Assembly (NCBI GenBank): GCA_014898425.1
Contig: RCSZ01000013.1
Span: 1,543,501-1,607,500, forward strand
Length of the DNA stretch: 64,000 bases
Reading direction: 5' to 3'
DNA from: Botryotinia globosa
Taxonomy: Eukaryota > Ascomycota > Leotiomycetes > Helotiales > Sclerotiniaceae
In this document: positions 12,309 through 26,110 of the stretch, one piece after another
How positions within the stretch are numbered: position 1 is the stretch's first letter
Layout: each line of letters starts with the position of its first letter
The notes under the pieces: model-generated
Told to the model about the DNA's origin: nothing
The model's input: the letters and a program-made list of their open reading frames with translations, nothing else
Databases searched by the model: none
Position numbers and translations under genes: made by a program

Positions 12309-14676
12309 TTATTCAGCCTCACCGAAAACCCTGGTTTTCGGTCTCCAGCACATTGAACCGGGCCACCAGAAGATGACACGTCCCAAAATGATCCTACGAA
12401 CCTTCACAGTGTGTCCTCCAATTTCTCTCGTGCCAACGTCGAATCCCATATGCCACGTGCAGTCCGTCCCATAATACAATCCAATTTGCAATTCATTTTG
12501 GCCAGATGAATCCTAGACTCGAGATGAATCTTTGTATCCGTGATGTTCTGAGCAGATAAGATCGGGTTTCCGTCTGGTCCTAAGTCTGTCAACATCCGGC
12601 TCGCGTAGCAAAGTGACCACACATCATATATATCGATCATATCTCGAGGAAGCCGATACTCGTTGGCAGGTCGAACCGCGAGGATACATAGAAGAGAAAT
12701 AACCAGCAGAGCAAATGATATCCAGAAGTTTGCAGGAGCAATGGAGATTGTAAATTTCTCTTCCGTGCGCGTGCTCACAAAAACGCCAGTCATAACTGCG
12801 GGTTGTATGATCGTTGAGACGAGGGATGAAATCGAACACAACGCGACTCTCCAATGTCTGTTCCTGGCAGCTTTGATCGTAATCGAAATTGGCATAGAAG
12901 TCGTATAATTTAGCAGAAGGCATCCGGTCTGTGAAGTTCTTCTGTCCATTTCTGCAAAAGGCTGAGCCGTGCGATAGTGATTATCTGCGTTAAACCACAG
13001 ATAGCTAAGAACGTTTACTAACAAATTTGGAAAGAATCGAAATATCCAGGACTGATAATTGACGCTACTATGCTTGTCAGTTTTGTCCCATTCTCTGAAA
13101 CAAGAGCTCATTCCGCCTTGGATCTGATGTTTGGCTAATCCAGCGATGATACAACCTATTAGCCCCCCCAGCAAAATGAAGCAAGAACTCAAAACTGTAT
13201 CACAGAGAACTGCTGAAGTCACACGGTATCGGTAATAGGGCAGATGGTTCATAGGAATGAGATGTTTGTTGTGACCAATCAATCTTGTTGGTGTGTACAT
13301 GTCTGCGATTGATGAGTAAGCATCAAGTGAAGACACCGCTGGAAGATCATAACAAAAGAATTTCATTGCTTACTGGAGATGTCAGAATCACTCTCTCTAG
13401 CTTCTTTTGATACCTGATTTGCAGTGTCTTGACAAACGATGTCTTTGTTTCGAGTCTCTCCAATCGACTTGCGCTTAGTTCCATTTTCACCACTGACTAC
13501 ATTTGAAGCTTAGCAACCTGGTCGTGGTGAGTCTTTTGCTATATTCAGATGATGCCATAGTTTACCTTCAAAACAAAGAGGACTTGGCTACTCACGTTTG
13601 ACGAAAGAAACCCCATGCCATATCTCATTTGTGTCATGATGCTTGCAATATCCCAATCGAAAATCACCGTACGTTGAGCGTCGAGCGCGAAGGATCGCAG
13701 AGCACTGGAACCTCCCTGTATATTCAAGCCCCTTGAATATATCTATAATATTGGATCCTTGTATCAGACTAAGCTGATCAGCTAGGGTATCTGGATCCCA
13801 ACGTAGCCCGCTTTCACTTCCCCACAACCTAATCATAATGGCAGTAGTGATAATCAGAAGCACCCCATATAGCGAAAGTAGAGCAAAGCCAGCTGTGTAG
13901 GATATTGCGACTACCCAGCCACTTTCGTCTGGCACGAGTCCGACAAACGCTGCTTTCAAAGACGTCAAAGTACAGATGCTAGCGAGTTGCGTAATTCTTC
14001 CCGTGAATAAGAGCCAATTTCCCATGCACGCTGATCGATTATTCCGAATTTTGCTTGACCCCAATGGAGCTGCCATAGATATAAATGGCGTCATCCGGCC
14101 AAGGGTTGTTATAATACTGCTCCATAGAAGACGCGTCAAGCTCCCGACCACCACGGGGACATATCTGAAGGCAAGATGACATGTGCTTGTTGTAGTGTGA
14201 AAACTGCCATTACCCCTCTTCGCTACCCGTATGATTGTTATGATAGAGCCAGCACCAACCAGGAATAATATCACAAGGGGTGATTAGATACCAGGTACGT
14301 AGTTGCATAGGCTTGAAGTCCAGTCTGGGATACCCTCTGTTGACTGCCTCTTTTCCATCAATTGGAACGTATTTAAAATGTTGGCATCTAGTCAGTCACA
14401 CCTCTATCAATTCTTGGGAGGGTATGCGAGACCATCGGACCTGCTATCATCCCTTCTAATATCACGAAGTGGTACAGTTGGTTCTCCTCTGTCATTGTTT
14501 GTTACATCAATGGTCTCTTCAATGCTTGCAACTCTTTCAGTGCCATCCCGAAGTGAAGATTGTTCATCGGTCGCAGGCGGAGGATTGATATGCAGGCCAT
14601 CCGATTGTATTTGCTTGCTACTGCAACAGATGCAACGGCACGTCTCGATATGCTTTGTAAGAAGAGTCCCGTCCAT
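12309..14676 (-). pseudogene. DUF3433-family multi-pass membrane protein, two frame breaks
   Basis: A typical two-half DUF3433 protein is spread over about five exons, of unknown function. Exons read approximately 14676-14462, 14408-13596, 13508-13374 and 13302-12309, with plausible splice sites. Each half has hydrophobic segments and family hallmarks: LRWDPDTLADQLSLIQGS in the first, QPFAEMDRR and NYTTSMP...ARNRHWRVAL in the second. Two single-base frame changes are needed to read it through. One is near 14281-14292, between a WYL motif and the first membrane segment. The other is near 12491-12497, close to the C-terminus, where the frame continues to a stop at 12309. Without them the protein would be cut into pieces. 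Either the gene is decaying or the assembly has two indels. The first intron (14461-14409) has a weak donor and is the least certain join. Confidence 0.65.
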
Positions 14677-15383
14677 TTTGTTGTCAGCAAACTGTGGAGG
14701 TTCTCGATCACCTGGACGACTGAGTGAGAATCCCAGACTTTCTCAAACGTGCAAACAAAAACGTGACGAAGGCGGCTGCTATTGCCTAGTCGAGAGTAGT
14801 CAAGACAGTGTTGATAATTGTGATGATGACAATTTACTTTCTTAGAGTCGAGTACTAAAGATTAGGGGAAGTAAATCAGTATGAGAAATTCTAAGAAGGC
14901 CAGAGAAGACGTGTACGATTGACTCAATCCCCAGTCAAGCTGCTCGCAGTAATTTTCAGCCTCTCCACCAAAAGATGCTATATCCGAAGACACCGCATAA
15001 TTCAATAAGCAGCGGTCCTTGGCATACAAGAGGCCACTCAGCCCACTTGTTGCATCAATTAGAATCAAACATGCAGATTCGCGAGGGGCAAGGCAGTGCT
15101 TAGAAAAACGACGCGCTGCGAGGCTTTCTCGGTGTACCCCGACGCCACAATTCGACAAGCTGCATTCCCATATATACGAAGGGAAAAGCCTAGAAAAGCC
15201 TACAACCTGAAGACATGCTGCCCTCTGCTTTTGAAGTTATTAATGGTGGCACATGTGGCACGAATGCATTAGCATGTGTTAGAGAGTCAGTACTTGCGAG
15301 AAGATCGCACACCAGTCTTACTTCACTTCAACTCATGCGTCAAATATAATTATTCTATGAGTCTAAGCAATCAATCCCATTCT
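14677..15383. other. Intergenic region
   Basis: A 98-codon minus-strand frame (15158-14862) is present, but its composition is unremarkable, it has no recognisable domain, and no splice partner was found. I treat the stretch as non-coding. Confidence 0.4.
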
Positions 15384-15922
15384 TCAAAACTTTCTCATAA
15401 CATCATTGACTAAATCTCCACCAAATGTCGCTCCTGCACCAAACACTGCTGCGTTACCAAACTTGGTGGCCATCTTCTTTGCCCATTCGTGATGCTATGT
15501 TTGGTTAGTTTTCCATCGGCAATTGGATACCCATGTGACATACCTTTGGATTTTGAGGATGTGCCGGATGACCTGGATCTTGAGCTTCTTGGCTTATTTT
15601 ACTGGGGTTAAAACCACCGTTGGGATTGTATCGAGGATCTGTATATTGGGATGGTTGACCATTTCCTTGCTGCTCTTGGCGTTAGTATATCCGGATTTTG
15701 AGTCCATGGGGTTATCGGGATACAAGAATGATGAAACAACGGAAAAATACACTCGAGAGGTACGGCTAGGCAGATAGAGCGTCAAGAAAGTAGACTACTT
15801 ACAGGAAGTTGTGCCATGATTGATTGGAATTGAGCTGGAGCAACAGCACCACTTTGTTGCAAGTATTCGAGCTCAGTTCGAATGGTATTGAGAGATCGGT
15901 TTATGGATGCTTGGTCTGGCAT
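15384..15922 (-). CDS. Small LSB1/PIN3-like protein without SH3 domain
   Basis: Three short exons, 15922-15803, 15669-15544 and 15494-15384, all phase 0, encode 118 aa. Both introns have strong donors (GTAAGT, GTATGT) and CTAAC branch sites. The N-terminus (residues 3-40, SINRSLNTIRTELEYLQQSG) matches the helical N-terminal motif found before the SH3 domain in fungal LSB1/PIN3-type proteins. The SH3 domain is absent. The C-terminus instead has a Gly/Ala-rich stretch (GNAAVFGAGATFGGDLV) of glycine-zipper character. A Pro/Asn/Gln-rich linker joins the parts. It is divergent from the aldo-keto reductase, with 325 bp between the starts. Each exon alone is too short to stand out, so this gene is easily missed. 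Function is not established; a membrane or actin-associated role would be a guess. Confidence 0.8.
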
Positions 15923-16247
15923 GTTGAAGTTGATTTATATTTTTATTTGACGTGAATCGAGTATTAAGAGGGAATTGATTGTCGTTTTGTATCGTGATTT
16001 CGTTAACGTTATGTGAATACCCAGACCAGCTGAAGTCCTTATTTTCAAGCGTGATTTCCAGATAAGGAAGGAGGTCAAATGAGTCGACGTCATCGATACT
16101 GTAATGTTTCTGGCTGATAGATTTTGCCATGTTCGACCGCTTTATATTTATCCCCCTCTTGTTCAATGTTTGAATGTCTCCGACAACTCCAAATCAAATC
16201 TGCTAGAACTCACGCCCTCTTCACATATAACTTATACATATATCAAC

Positions 16248-17280
16248 ATGCCTAGCCCATCATCGTTAAGCAAGACTATTGCTCTCAACAATGGCGTACA
16301 AATGCCTCGTATCCATCTCGGTGTCTACATGACCTCTGGACGAGAAACCGAAACCGCCGTATCAACCGCTCTCGCAGCAGGATATCTCGCATTCGATTCT
16401 GCTGAATGGTATGCAAACGAGGCACAAGTCGGTTCAGCAATGAACAAATATTTGAGTGCCACTAAAAATGTCAAAAGAGAGGATTTATGGTTCACGACAA
16501 AATTGAAGACAAATACAAGCTATGATGCTACAAGGAAGGCCGTAAAGGATAGTTTGAAGAGAAGTGGTTTGGATTATATTGATTTATATCTATTACATAG
16601 TCCGTATGGCGGAAAAAAGAGTAGACTGGAATGTTGGAGAGCGGTAGAGGATGCTATTGCGGATGGAGAGGTGAGGGCTGGTGGTGTGAGTAATTATGGT
16701 ATAAAACATGTAGGTTTCCCCTTCTCCAGGTTCTTTTTTCATAATCTGCAAGAACGTATGTGAATAGTCCCTCTCGATCGTTCTAAATTCCTGGATTTGG
16801 TCGGTGTATCTCTCGACTCAACTTTTTAAATATTGTACAATTTCTCTCCGTTTAGTCGCAGACACGAGGCTGATATTTCCTTCCCAAAAGTTGCAAGAAA
16901 TACTCGATTCAAAGCCACGAATAATCCCCGCTGTGAATCAAATCGAGGTCCACCCATTCAATACTCGAACCGACATTACTTCATTCTGTCAATCGAACGA
17001 TATCGTAGTTGAAGCGTATGCACCTTTGGCTCGAGCATTACGAATGAAGCATCCTAAGATCGTCTCTTTATCGAAGAAATATTCGTGTAGCCCCGCACAA
17101 TTATTGGTAAAATGGTCTTTACAGCATGGTTATGTGCCACTGCCGAAGAGTGTAACCAAAGAAAGAATCCTTTCAAACGGCGATGTCGATGGCTTTGAGA
17201 TTGAGGATGGAGATGTGAAAGAAATGGATAGCTTAGATGAATACTTGGTGACAGATTGGGATCCTACTGATGCGGATTAA
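16248..17280 (+). CDS. Aldo-keto reductase
   Basis: Two exons, 16248-16709 and 16891-17280, joined in phase 0, give 283 aa, close to the usual 280-320 aa of single-domain aldo-keto reductases. These cytosolic TIM-barrel enzymes reduce aldehydes and ketones with NADPH. The catalytic tetrad is visible: Asp50 and Tyr55 (FDSAEWY), Lys85 (TTKLK) and His117 (LLHSPYGG). The second exon has the NQIEVHPF strand and the C-terminal [10 protein letters not shown] cofactor-binding segment, which suggests preference for NADP(H). The intron is 181 nt, longer than its neighbours, and its acceptor (CAAAAG) is weak. It was chosen because it restores the family's LQEIL helix. The ATG at 16248 is preferred to longer upstream frames because it sits directly before the first barrel strand. 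The substrate cannot be told. Confidence 0.92.
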
Positions 17281-18392
17281 TTAGATTGATTAGTATTGAA
17301 TGAACCAGATTTTAAATGCAGTATTCATGATCGCAAAGTAAACCATCTCGGGAATCTTGTCCTCTCAATCCAGTTTTACTTTCTCCCGAAGAACTGAAGC
17401 ATTCTGCTATGTCTCATCTCCCACATTGAAATAATCGCTAAAGCCCCTTCATCACTTTTTGGCTCACGGTACACCAAACATCGATGAAAGTTGCAACCAA
17501 TTATTGAATTGGGCTCGTCCTATAGAATGAAGGATCTCCGTGAATTTGTGAGTTTGAATTCAAAGATTGAGTCGACACTGAAATGTTCATGGTCTATTTT
17601 CGGGAGATTCCTATAATTATTATTTACCACGCATCTCCCCATCTCCCCATCTCCCCTCATAAATCACCCCTCATCCAATACCGGAAAATTTCCGATTAAC
17701 GAAAGTATTCATCACAACTTTGACAAATCTTTGTTCCTATCTTCACCAAGAACACTCGAAACATTGGCATCCACCTTGAGCCACCTTTGTCGGATATATT
17801 GTAATGCTTTATTACGAAGTGTTGAGTCGAGGTAAGCGATTGCCGCAAGAAAAACCACATGAGGGTGAGGTGGCACAGTGAAGTTGTTAGGCTTCTGCAG
17901 GAACAAAATGAAGTATTACCAAATAATTTCATGGGTACAGTTCCAAGACTTCGGGACATATAGGAAGACTGGGAACTCTCGGGGAAATGCATTGTAAGTT
18001 GTAACTTGTAACACTTTTATCCTGGCGAGCCTGGCTGCCTGGTTTTGGATGCGCGGGACGTTCATTTTTCCATCTCACTGAGTCACATCTTCATCAAAGA
18101 GTTAATTATCCTTCCTTGAGGGTTATTAGTTACCCCAGCGTGGCTAGGGATCTTTGCATGCGCCATACATCACATCATACCTAGGTACATGGCTCAACAT
18201 TGCATTTAGAAACAGTTTGCCGAGTATGCTAATGCAAGATTCCGGGTAGGTGAAAGCTTGGGCTGTTAATCTATATGCTATGCGTAATGACCAATAGGAG
18301 ATGTACGATAAGAATTTCTATTTGATTCATCGGTGACACCGTATATAACATGTCATTGGTCGATTTTAACCTCTCTTCTTCTCTTCTTTCAG
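17281..18392. other. Intergenic region with a minus-strand frame at 17.7-17.9 kb
   Basis: A minus-strand frame (17906-17712) of about 64 codons has protein-like composition (FTVPPHPHVVFLAAIAYL) but no acceptable upstream exon: the only candidate intron would be 25 nt. It could be a remnant, or the 3' end of a gene I cannot assemble. The rest shows nothing. Confidence 0.3.
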
Positions 18393-18600
18393 TAAAAGCA
18401 AAGATCCAGAGAAGAGGTTCCTTCTCCTTCCTGAAGCTATTCTAATCTTGGTTAGATTAACGGGGGTGGATAAAGCAAAGGATCAATTAGATTTGATATT
18501 TCGACATATCTCCATTGTGGCATTGTCCCACGCAGATACACCAAATAATCATTATCAAGTGGGATGGATGACAGCTTCAGCCATACAATATGCAATGTAA
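18393..18600 (+). other. Possible orphan terminal exon
   Basis: A strong acceptor (pyrimidine tract followed by CAG at 18390-18392) opens a 68-codon frame of protein-like composition (begins KSKDPEKRFLLLPEAILILV) ending at TAA 18598-18600. No upstream exon with a matching phase was identified, so this may be a fragment of a gene whose 5' end is lost or not recognised. The domain is unknown. Confidence 0.25.
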
Positions 18601-18650
18601 CGCAGCGATAGGACCGATCACGGCGTGGAGGGGGTCACGTCATGTATCAG

Positions 18651-18687
18651 ATTTTCTTCAATTTTCTTCAATTTTCTTCAATTTTCT
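18651..18687. repeat. 10-bp tandem repeat ATTTTCTTCA, 3.6 copies
   Basis: Three identical decamers and a partial fourth. Directly after it, the octamer CATGGAAC occurs twice, 13 bp apart. Confidence 0.85.
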
Positions 18688-19183
18688 CATGGAACATCTC
18701 ATGGAACATGGCATGCAATTCCGCGGACTGAATGAGAGTTTTCGCAGTAATACAGACGATCATTTTCATAGCAAACACAATCATGCAAGAGATCGAGTGA
18801 GACAACATTGATTTGACAGGAAGAATGCAATTGGAAAATCTTTATCAAGTCATCCATCTTCATTACTTTTTTCACCCCTCCTCCCCTCTATCCGAACCTC
18901 CAATATCGGAGTTTTGTGGGCATGGATGCATATACAAGCCTTCACCTAGCTCGTAGACAATTTATTAACACATTTCATCGAATATTCAATGGGTCCTGAA
19001 CCGGCACCAAAGTGTTACTAGTTCGTTCACTCTAATCCACCCCACCTCGATACAAAAAGGTCTCTCTTCCCTTCAATCTTGCCGCTTGCTTTGCTCAATC
19101 TACCAACTTCTATTCTTCTTTTTCACTCAACCTTCATATTGCCAATTTCTTCATTTGATACCCAAACAACCACAATAATAATC

Positions 19184-20680
<1,497 letters not shown>

Positions 20681-22671
20681 ATGTTTACGATGTTGATGAA
20701 TTAAATGGCCGGATACTTTAAAAACTTGTATATATGATGCGGGACTTTTGCGGGTTGGGTGGGAAATATCTTTTGCGTGGGGAAATTAGGTAGCTTAAAG
20801 TTAAAACTTTGATGGAAATGAATTAAATAACCAAAGAATAATCTAAGCTTTTGATGAGTAGTGAGTGAATGATTATGTATTCATGACTGAAAAAACTTTT
20901 AGCTAAAATGTGTTTGCTTGTTTCATGGAATATCTGCACATCAGGTGGAAATCCAGAGTAAACGAAGCTAGCTCATACAGGCAGATTTGGCATTACATTC
21001 ATGTCTCTAAGACTGTGTGCCTTTGGGCTTCCAACAAGTGATTCGAAGCCTACAATCTCGAATCTATAAGTTCGTCATTACTCTCCAAATCACCCTGCAA
21101 AGCCATGGATGGCATGCAAATTTCCTAGGGAAATAAAGGCTAGATCTTTTGTTGAAAAGTAATTGTCTACTTAGGTAAGGAATTCACTCTCATCATTGAG
21201 CTGACTGAAGTAAAGCCATTATACGGGAAAGAGCGCTGGATATAAGAATAATGCATGGGATGGAATGGGATGAAGTCTGGATACTTGAAGGAGGGAAATG
21301 AATTTCTTATGCTTGAGTCTAGAAGCAGATATTGAAGCCAGATGATTCCACATGTTAGGAAGTCTCTACAGTTTGTTTGGCGAGGTAGTAGACGGTGGGG
21401 TTTGTACCGTATTGAAAGATATTGATAACAAAGTTTCATGAAGACTCCTTCCATCTATGAGGTAGACATGAGTGGCTACAGTGTGACATGGTTGACTTTG
21501 TCACTCAAGCCGATGCAAGTGTAAGTCGATATCGGATTGGTCAATATAGGGAATGTGTAACGTTACCATTTTATTGCTCAAGCACATGCGATCTCTCGTC
21601 GGCCTTCTAGGATAACTATATATTTAAGCATCAAGGTTCTACAGTACCTGAAGATCGAACTTTTCGAAGCCCCGGATCGGAGATTATTAGAAAATCAACT
21701 TCGGCATGTGTACGGTAGAAGTGGAAACAATCTTGCAGATCTAGCGAGCTACCCCGGATATGTCAGGCGGCTAGAAGTTTCCTTACCCCTGAAGGCATTC
21801 ACTTCCCCCTGTCTCCCCCGGAAACCACAAGGCAGATGGAGAATAGAACAAGGGACTGTCGCAAGTGCGAAATTCTCTTCCAGGAAGTCCACCAATCTAG
21901 AAGCTTTGTGATGGTTGGGACTATGGACTCTGGGACGAGTAATCTCCGCGATTCTCGAATCATCTCAAAATGTGATGGTAGTGAGAGGGGATGTGTACAT
22001 GGAAACGTTATCACTATCCTTGCACAAGCTTTCCATTCCGGCTGAATCCTTTGGGTAGAATTTTTAGTCATGCAGTCTTGTAACTGCGTGTCTATAGCTC
22101 ATGTGGTACAGAGATAGATGGCGACAAGATCTTTGGAATTGTGGTAATCCCGCTTGCAAATAAACCCCCTTTACCCTTTTTCTCCGAGCAGAATGAGACG
22201 AGAAAAGACAAATATCCTTTGCGCAAAAATTCGGTTCTCCTTTTTCATGCATGTGAAGTCTGGAAATATGCTCCACAAGATACAGAATGTAACGTTAGGC
22301 GATTTGGACGCGTAGGCGTTGACTTTCCTCTTGTATAAGTGATTTGAGTTTCATCTCCGATGATCAAAAAATTGACATGTGAATGTTAATGATAGTGGCA
22401 TGCTGAAGAGCCGCGCAAGCAGGACCGAATGCTTGGTGCTGGGATTGATGTCCCTTGTAACCTCATCTCATGGAATCTGGATTCAAACAAATGAGTGAGT
22501 GTATCGTTGCTATCATTTGATTTTGTCGCGTTATTGGATTGAACATGGGGAAGGTGAAAAGCGGCACAGGAAATGTATAAAAACCATAGATATGGAAGTT
22601 CAGAGGATACGTCTGGTTATTCTTCTTCTTCCTTCCTGTACATACATAGCCTTTGCTATCTCAAAGTCATC
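20681..22671. other. Intergenic region of about 2 kb
   Basis: Nothing recognisable. Frames on both strands are under 100 codons with no domain signal. The first few hundred bases probably hold the GDH 3' end, and the last few hundred the GH16 promoter. Confidence 0.45.
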
Positions 22672-23773
22672 ATGATGAACTCAAAATCCACCTTGTCACT
22701 TGGGATTTACTTCCTTTCGATACTTACTACTTCAAATGCCCAGTATTATCTCGAAGCCACATACAACGCAGCTAACTTCTTCAATGACTTCACTTTCTTC
22801 ACCGCAGCTGATCCAACAGCGGGATATGTGGTATATGAACCACTCGCTGCTGCTGAGGAAGCTGGTCTAATATCCACAGCAAATAATCAGGTATACTTGG
22901 GAGTGGATCATACGACACTTAATCCAAGTGGAGGACGTGAAAGTGTACGATTAACCAGCAATCAAGCATGGGGTGAAGGTATGAAAATCCTCCATATAGA
23001 TAGAGAGAAAGCTGACCAGATAAGGCGTCTTCATAGCAGATATCGAGCACATGCCGGGTGGCGTTTGTGGTATATGGCCTGCATTTTGGATGTTTGGTCC
23101 AAATTGGCCAAATGGTGGGTTAGTTTTCCGTGTGTCCAAACTGGCAATGAGATTGCTAAAGAACATCCAGAGAGATCGATATCATCGAGGGAGTCAACCT
23201 TGGCACAACTAATACGATAACACTTCACACCGCCGCTGGCTGTACAGTAAGCAATGCAAATTCACAGAGTGGAACGACCAATAAAACTTCAAATTGTAAT
23301 CAAGACAACGCTGGTACTGGATGCAGTGTTGCTACATCGGTATGTCAAAAAATGTCCAATCATGAAGTTTTGTATGTACTAACCGTAGATATCAGAACAC
23401 CCAGAATTATGGCACCGGCTTCAATGCAATTGGTGGTGGTGTGTATGCAATGAAGTGGGCTTCTACTGGCATTTACGTCTGGTTTTGGCCTCGAGGTTCC
23501 ATTCCAGCTGATATCACTGCGAAAGATATCGATGTCAGCTCTTGGGGAACTCCCTTGGCAACTTTCAGTGGTAGTGGTTGTAATTTTGACAAGTCTTTTG
23601 CAAATCAGAATGTCGTCTTTGATACCACTTTCTGTGGAATGTGGGCAGGATCTGTTTGGTCTTCAGGCTCTTGTGCTAGCGTGGCTTCGACTTGTCAGGC
23701 TTATGTTGCGCAGAATCCTAGTGCATTCACTAATGCTTATTGGCTGATCAATTATGTTCAGGTTTGGCAGTAG
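22672..23773 (+). CDS. Secreted GH16 endo-beta-1,3(4)-glucanase
   Basis: Four exons, 22672-22978, 23025-23118, 23171-23339 and 23396-23773, give 315 aa. The protein starts with a signal peptide (about residues 1-23, cut near SNA-QYY). It then forms a single GH16 jelly-roll domain with the catalytic motif E135-I-D-I-I-E140: nucleophile, helper Asp, acid/base. The second exon encodes the WPAFWMFG strand that precedes it. The family hydrolyses mixed-linked or beta-1,3-glucans in cell walls. Several Cys pairs in the C-terminal half fit an extracellular protein. No membrane anchor, GPI signal or binding module follows the domain. All introns are 46-56 nt, and each join restores family sequence. 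An ATG three bases later is an equally good start. Confidence 0.93.
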
Positions 23774-25164
23774 TTGACAGTGGGGATTTGGGTGCTTTGC
23801 ATGGCTTTGTACATAGTTTCTTGTAAACACTGTTGTGAATACTATCAATCTTTTCTTGAGTTTTGGGAAATGGCCTTACCAGCGATGACTTGCAAGCAAT
23901 GAATCACACTAATTTTGAGGGGCCTCGAACAATGTGAATTGGCCGTCTCATTTAGTGAAATCTCCCTTTGCTTCAATGAATTGCCTAATATTCCCAGCAC
24001 TGATCTCTCCGTATCGATCTCCATCTCTTTCCTCGTGAGGTAACCAAATTTCCACTGTATCCTAGAAGTTATGGAGCTCCATGGCTTAATTCTTAATATT
24101 AAACGATATTCGGGATTCGAGCGAGGTATTGACCAAGCTTAAAATAGCAAGGTCTCACTTGGAACTCATGAGCTTCTACGGGCTATTTCTGATGCTCGAT
24201 GCCAATCGTAAAAGCTAGACTTTTCATCAGGTTATACTTAAGAATGTGCGAAAACTTCGCTCGTGTTGAACACATTCATGAGCTCAATAACCGTAGTCTC
24301 GAGGCTAGAATTATGACTTCATATTTATCTCCATTGCGGTTCATACTGTTTAGAACCCGAGAACATGATATGAAGGATAAAGCATCTCTATTAATTATCT
24401 TTCGCGACGTTGAGAGAAGGTTTGGTTTCTGAGCTTGTTTTGTGGAGCTCACTCTAGGGTCAGATTGCTGTTGATTTCCCTAAACCCATAGTGTATGCAC
24501 CGTATTCGTAATGGATAACAATGTCGCTCGCAAACCATTATAGTATTCGCTGAGGACGGCCCAAAAGATACGATACTTACTCGAATAGTTGTTGGCTTCA
24601 ATCAGTACCTCAAACCACAGATTTGTGAACATAACCAAGAGTGTTCGTAAATCGCGTCTGGGTGCAGTCCAAATCAATAACCTGCATATACGCAAAGCAC
24701 AATCTAAATGCTGGCTCGCAGCAAAAATTTGCTTCGCAGACCCTGCTGTAAGAGGTGCGATGCATTGAAAGGAATGTTGAATTCAGAAGCTTCTTCATTC
24801 AATTGGCTTGTGAGACGTATAAAAATTGTTTGACTTGACCCGAAGATGCAAAAGCCGCACGACGATACTCTATGCTGCATATAACAATATAAGACAGACA
24901 AAGGGCAAAATGAAAGACTATAGTATTAGATTGATTTGTAGAGGTCATGAACCGATATCTGGAGCTGAGCACGAGATCATCAGCTTGTCAAGTGCAGTGG
25001 AATATCTTGGCGTAATTGCCGGAGCTAAAGATATTGTACTTGTATCAATGCCTAGATTCAACAAACATTGCCATTCATATCTACATACCTAAATTTCATG
25101 CTACTGCTTCTCTCCCCAGTGTCTCTAAGCTTAACGATGGCCTGCAATCAACAGTTAATATGCG
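23774..25164. other. Intergenic region
   Basis: No gene identified. An 88-codon plus-strand frame at 24826-25092 has neither domain nor partner exon. No transposon proteins were recognised. Confidence 0.45.
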
Positions 25165-26110
25165 TCATTCCTCTTTCTCTTGGTTCGCAAGTCTCTTCTT
25201 ATACGCCTCACAACTCAAGCGAACGCCTTCCTCCAGACCTACCTTTGCCTCGTACCCAAGGATTCGTTTCGACTTTTCGCCACTCGCATATCTAGTAGCA
25301 CAAGCATCATTCACACTGCCTCTACTCAAAGTAGGTTCTTCCGACCCAGTTAACCACGAGGCAAATGCCGGCTACCCAAGCCAAACCTTGCGGTATCGTT
25401 ACTTCATAAGGTGGAATATGTCCGAACTCTTTCCATACAGCTATGCTAAAATCCCGGAATGTGATTGGAGTGTTGTTTTGTATGAAAAATATCTCACCAG
25501 CAGCAGTTGGTGTGTTCGAGTGGAGGTTTTCAGCCGCAAGCACGTGAGCATCTGCGACATTTGTAACGTAGGTGATATCCCAGAGATTATCGGTCGATCC
25601 AATAATGAATGAGGTCTCTCCTTTTGCTATACAGGCGTGCATAGGTGGAACAAGCTGTTTGTCACCCGGACCCATGATGACTGACGGTCGAAGGATGCAT
25701 GTTGAGAGTGTGGCGGAATTCGCTGCTAGAACAATTTTCTCTGCCTTTGCCTTTCAATCGGATTAGTAGATCGACTTCTCATATCGAGACGTAACTACCT
25801 TTGATTCACCATAGATCGATGACCTTATTGCCGTCGGCCATTGTTCGTCAATATTCGGATATGGATGCGCCCAATCATCATCGTTTTTGAAACAAGACTT
25901 GGCATGCTACTAATATACCCAAGTGGAAGAACAGATGTTATTGCGCTCATAGTAGTATTCACAAACACAGGAACCTCGCCCAGCCTTTCAATTCTTGCAA
26001 TGCATCCCGTCATCAATGTTGTCAGCTTGATCAAGTGTTTGGTTCCATGATATATCGGCTAGTTGTCTTTCTGGGTGATGATATTCGAAACTAATCCCAG
26101 CTCATGGACA
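25165..26110 (-). pseudogene. 3-beta-hydroxysteroid dehydrogenase / Erg26-like, frameshifted
   Basis: The minus strand carries most of an NAD(P)-dependent short-chain (extended SDR) sterol or steroid dehydrogenase. Visible family elements in order are: a VPVFVNTTMSAIT strand near 25980-25950; the YGESKAKAEKIVL active-site region (Tyr-x3-Lys) around 25810-25735, spanning a 48-nt intron; the MGPGDKQLVP loop near 25675; DITYVTNVADAHVLAAE; and a C-terminal TLSRGSVNDACATRYASG block ending at a stop at 25165. Two single-base frame changes interrupt it. One is in a T5 run at 25884-25888 and the other near 25361-25366. The N-terminal Rossmann glycine motif could not be located, so the 5' end is also damaged or missing. 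Read as a decayed copy. The functional family acts on C4-decarboxylation steps of sterol synthesis, but this copy could not. Confidence 0.75.

Noticed and set aside
14862..15158. 98-codon minus-strand frame
   Set aside because: Could be the 5' part of the DUF3433 gene, but that gene already has a good ATG at 14676 and no linking intron was seen.
24826..25092. Possible retrotransposon RNase H fragment
   Set aside because: The 88 residues lack the family's conserved acidic motifs, and nothing around resembles a transposon.
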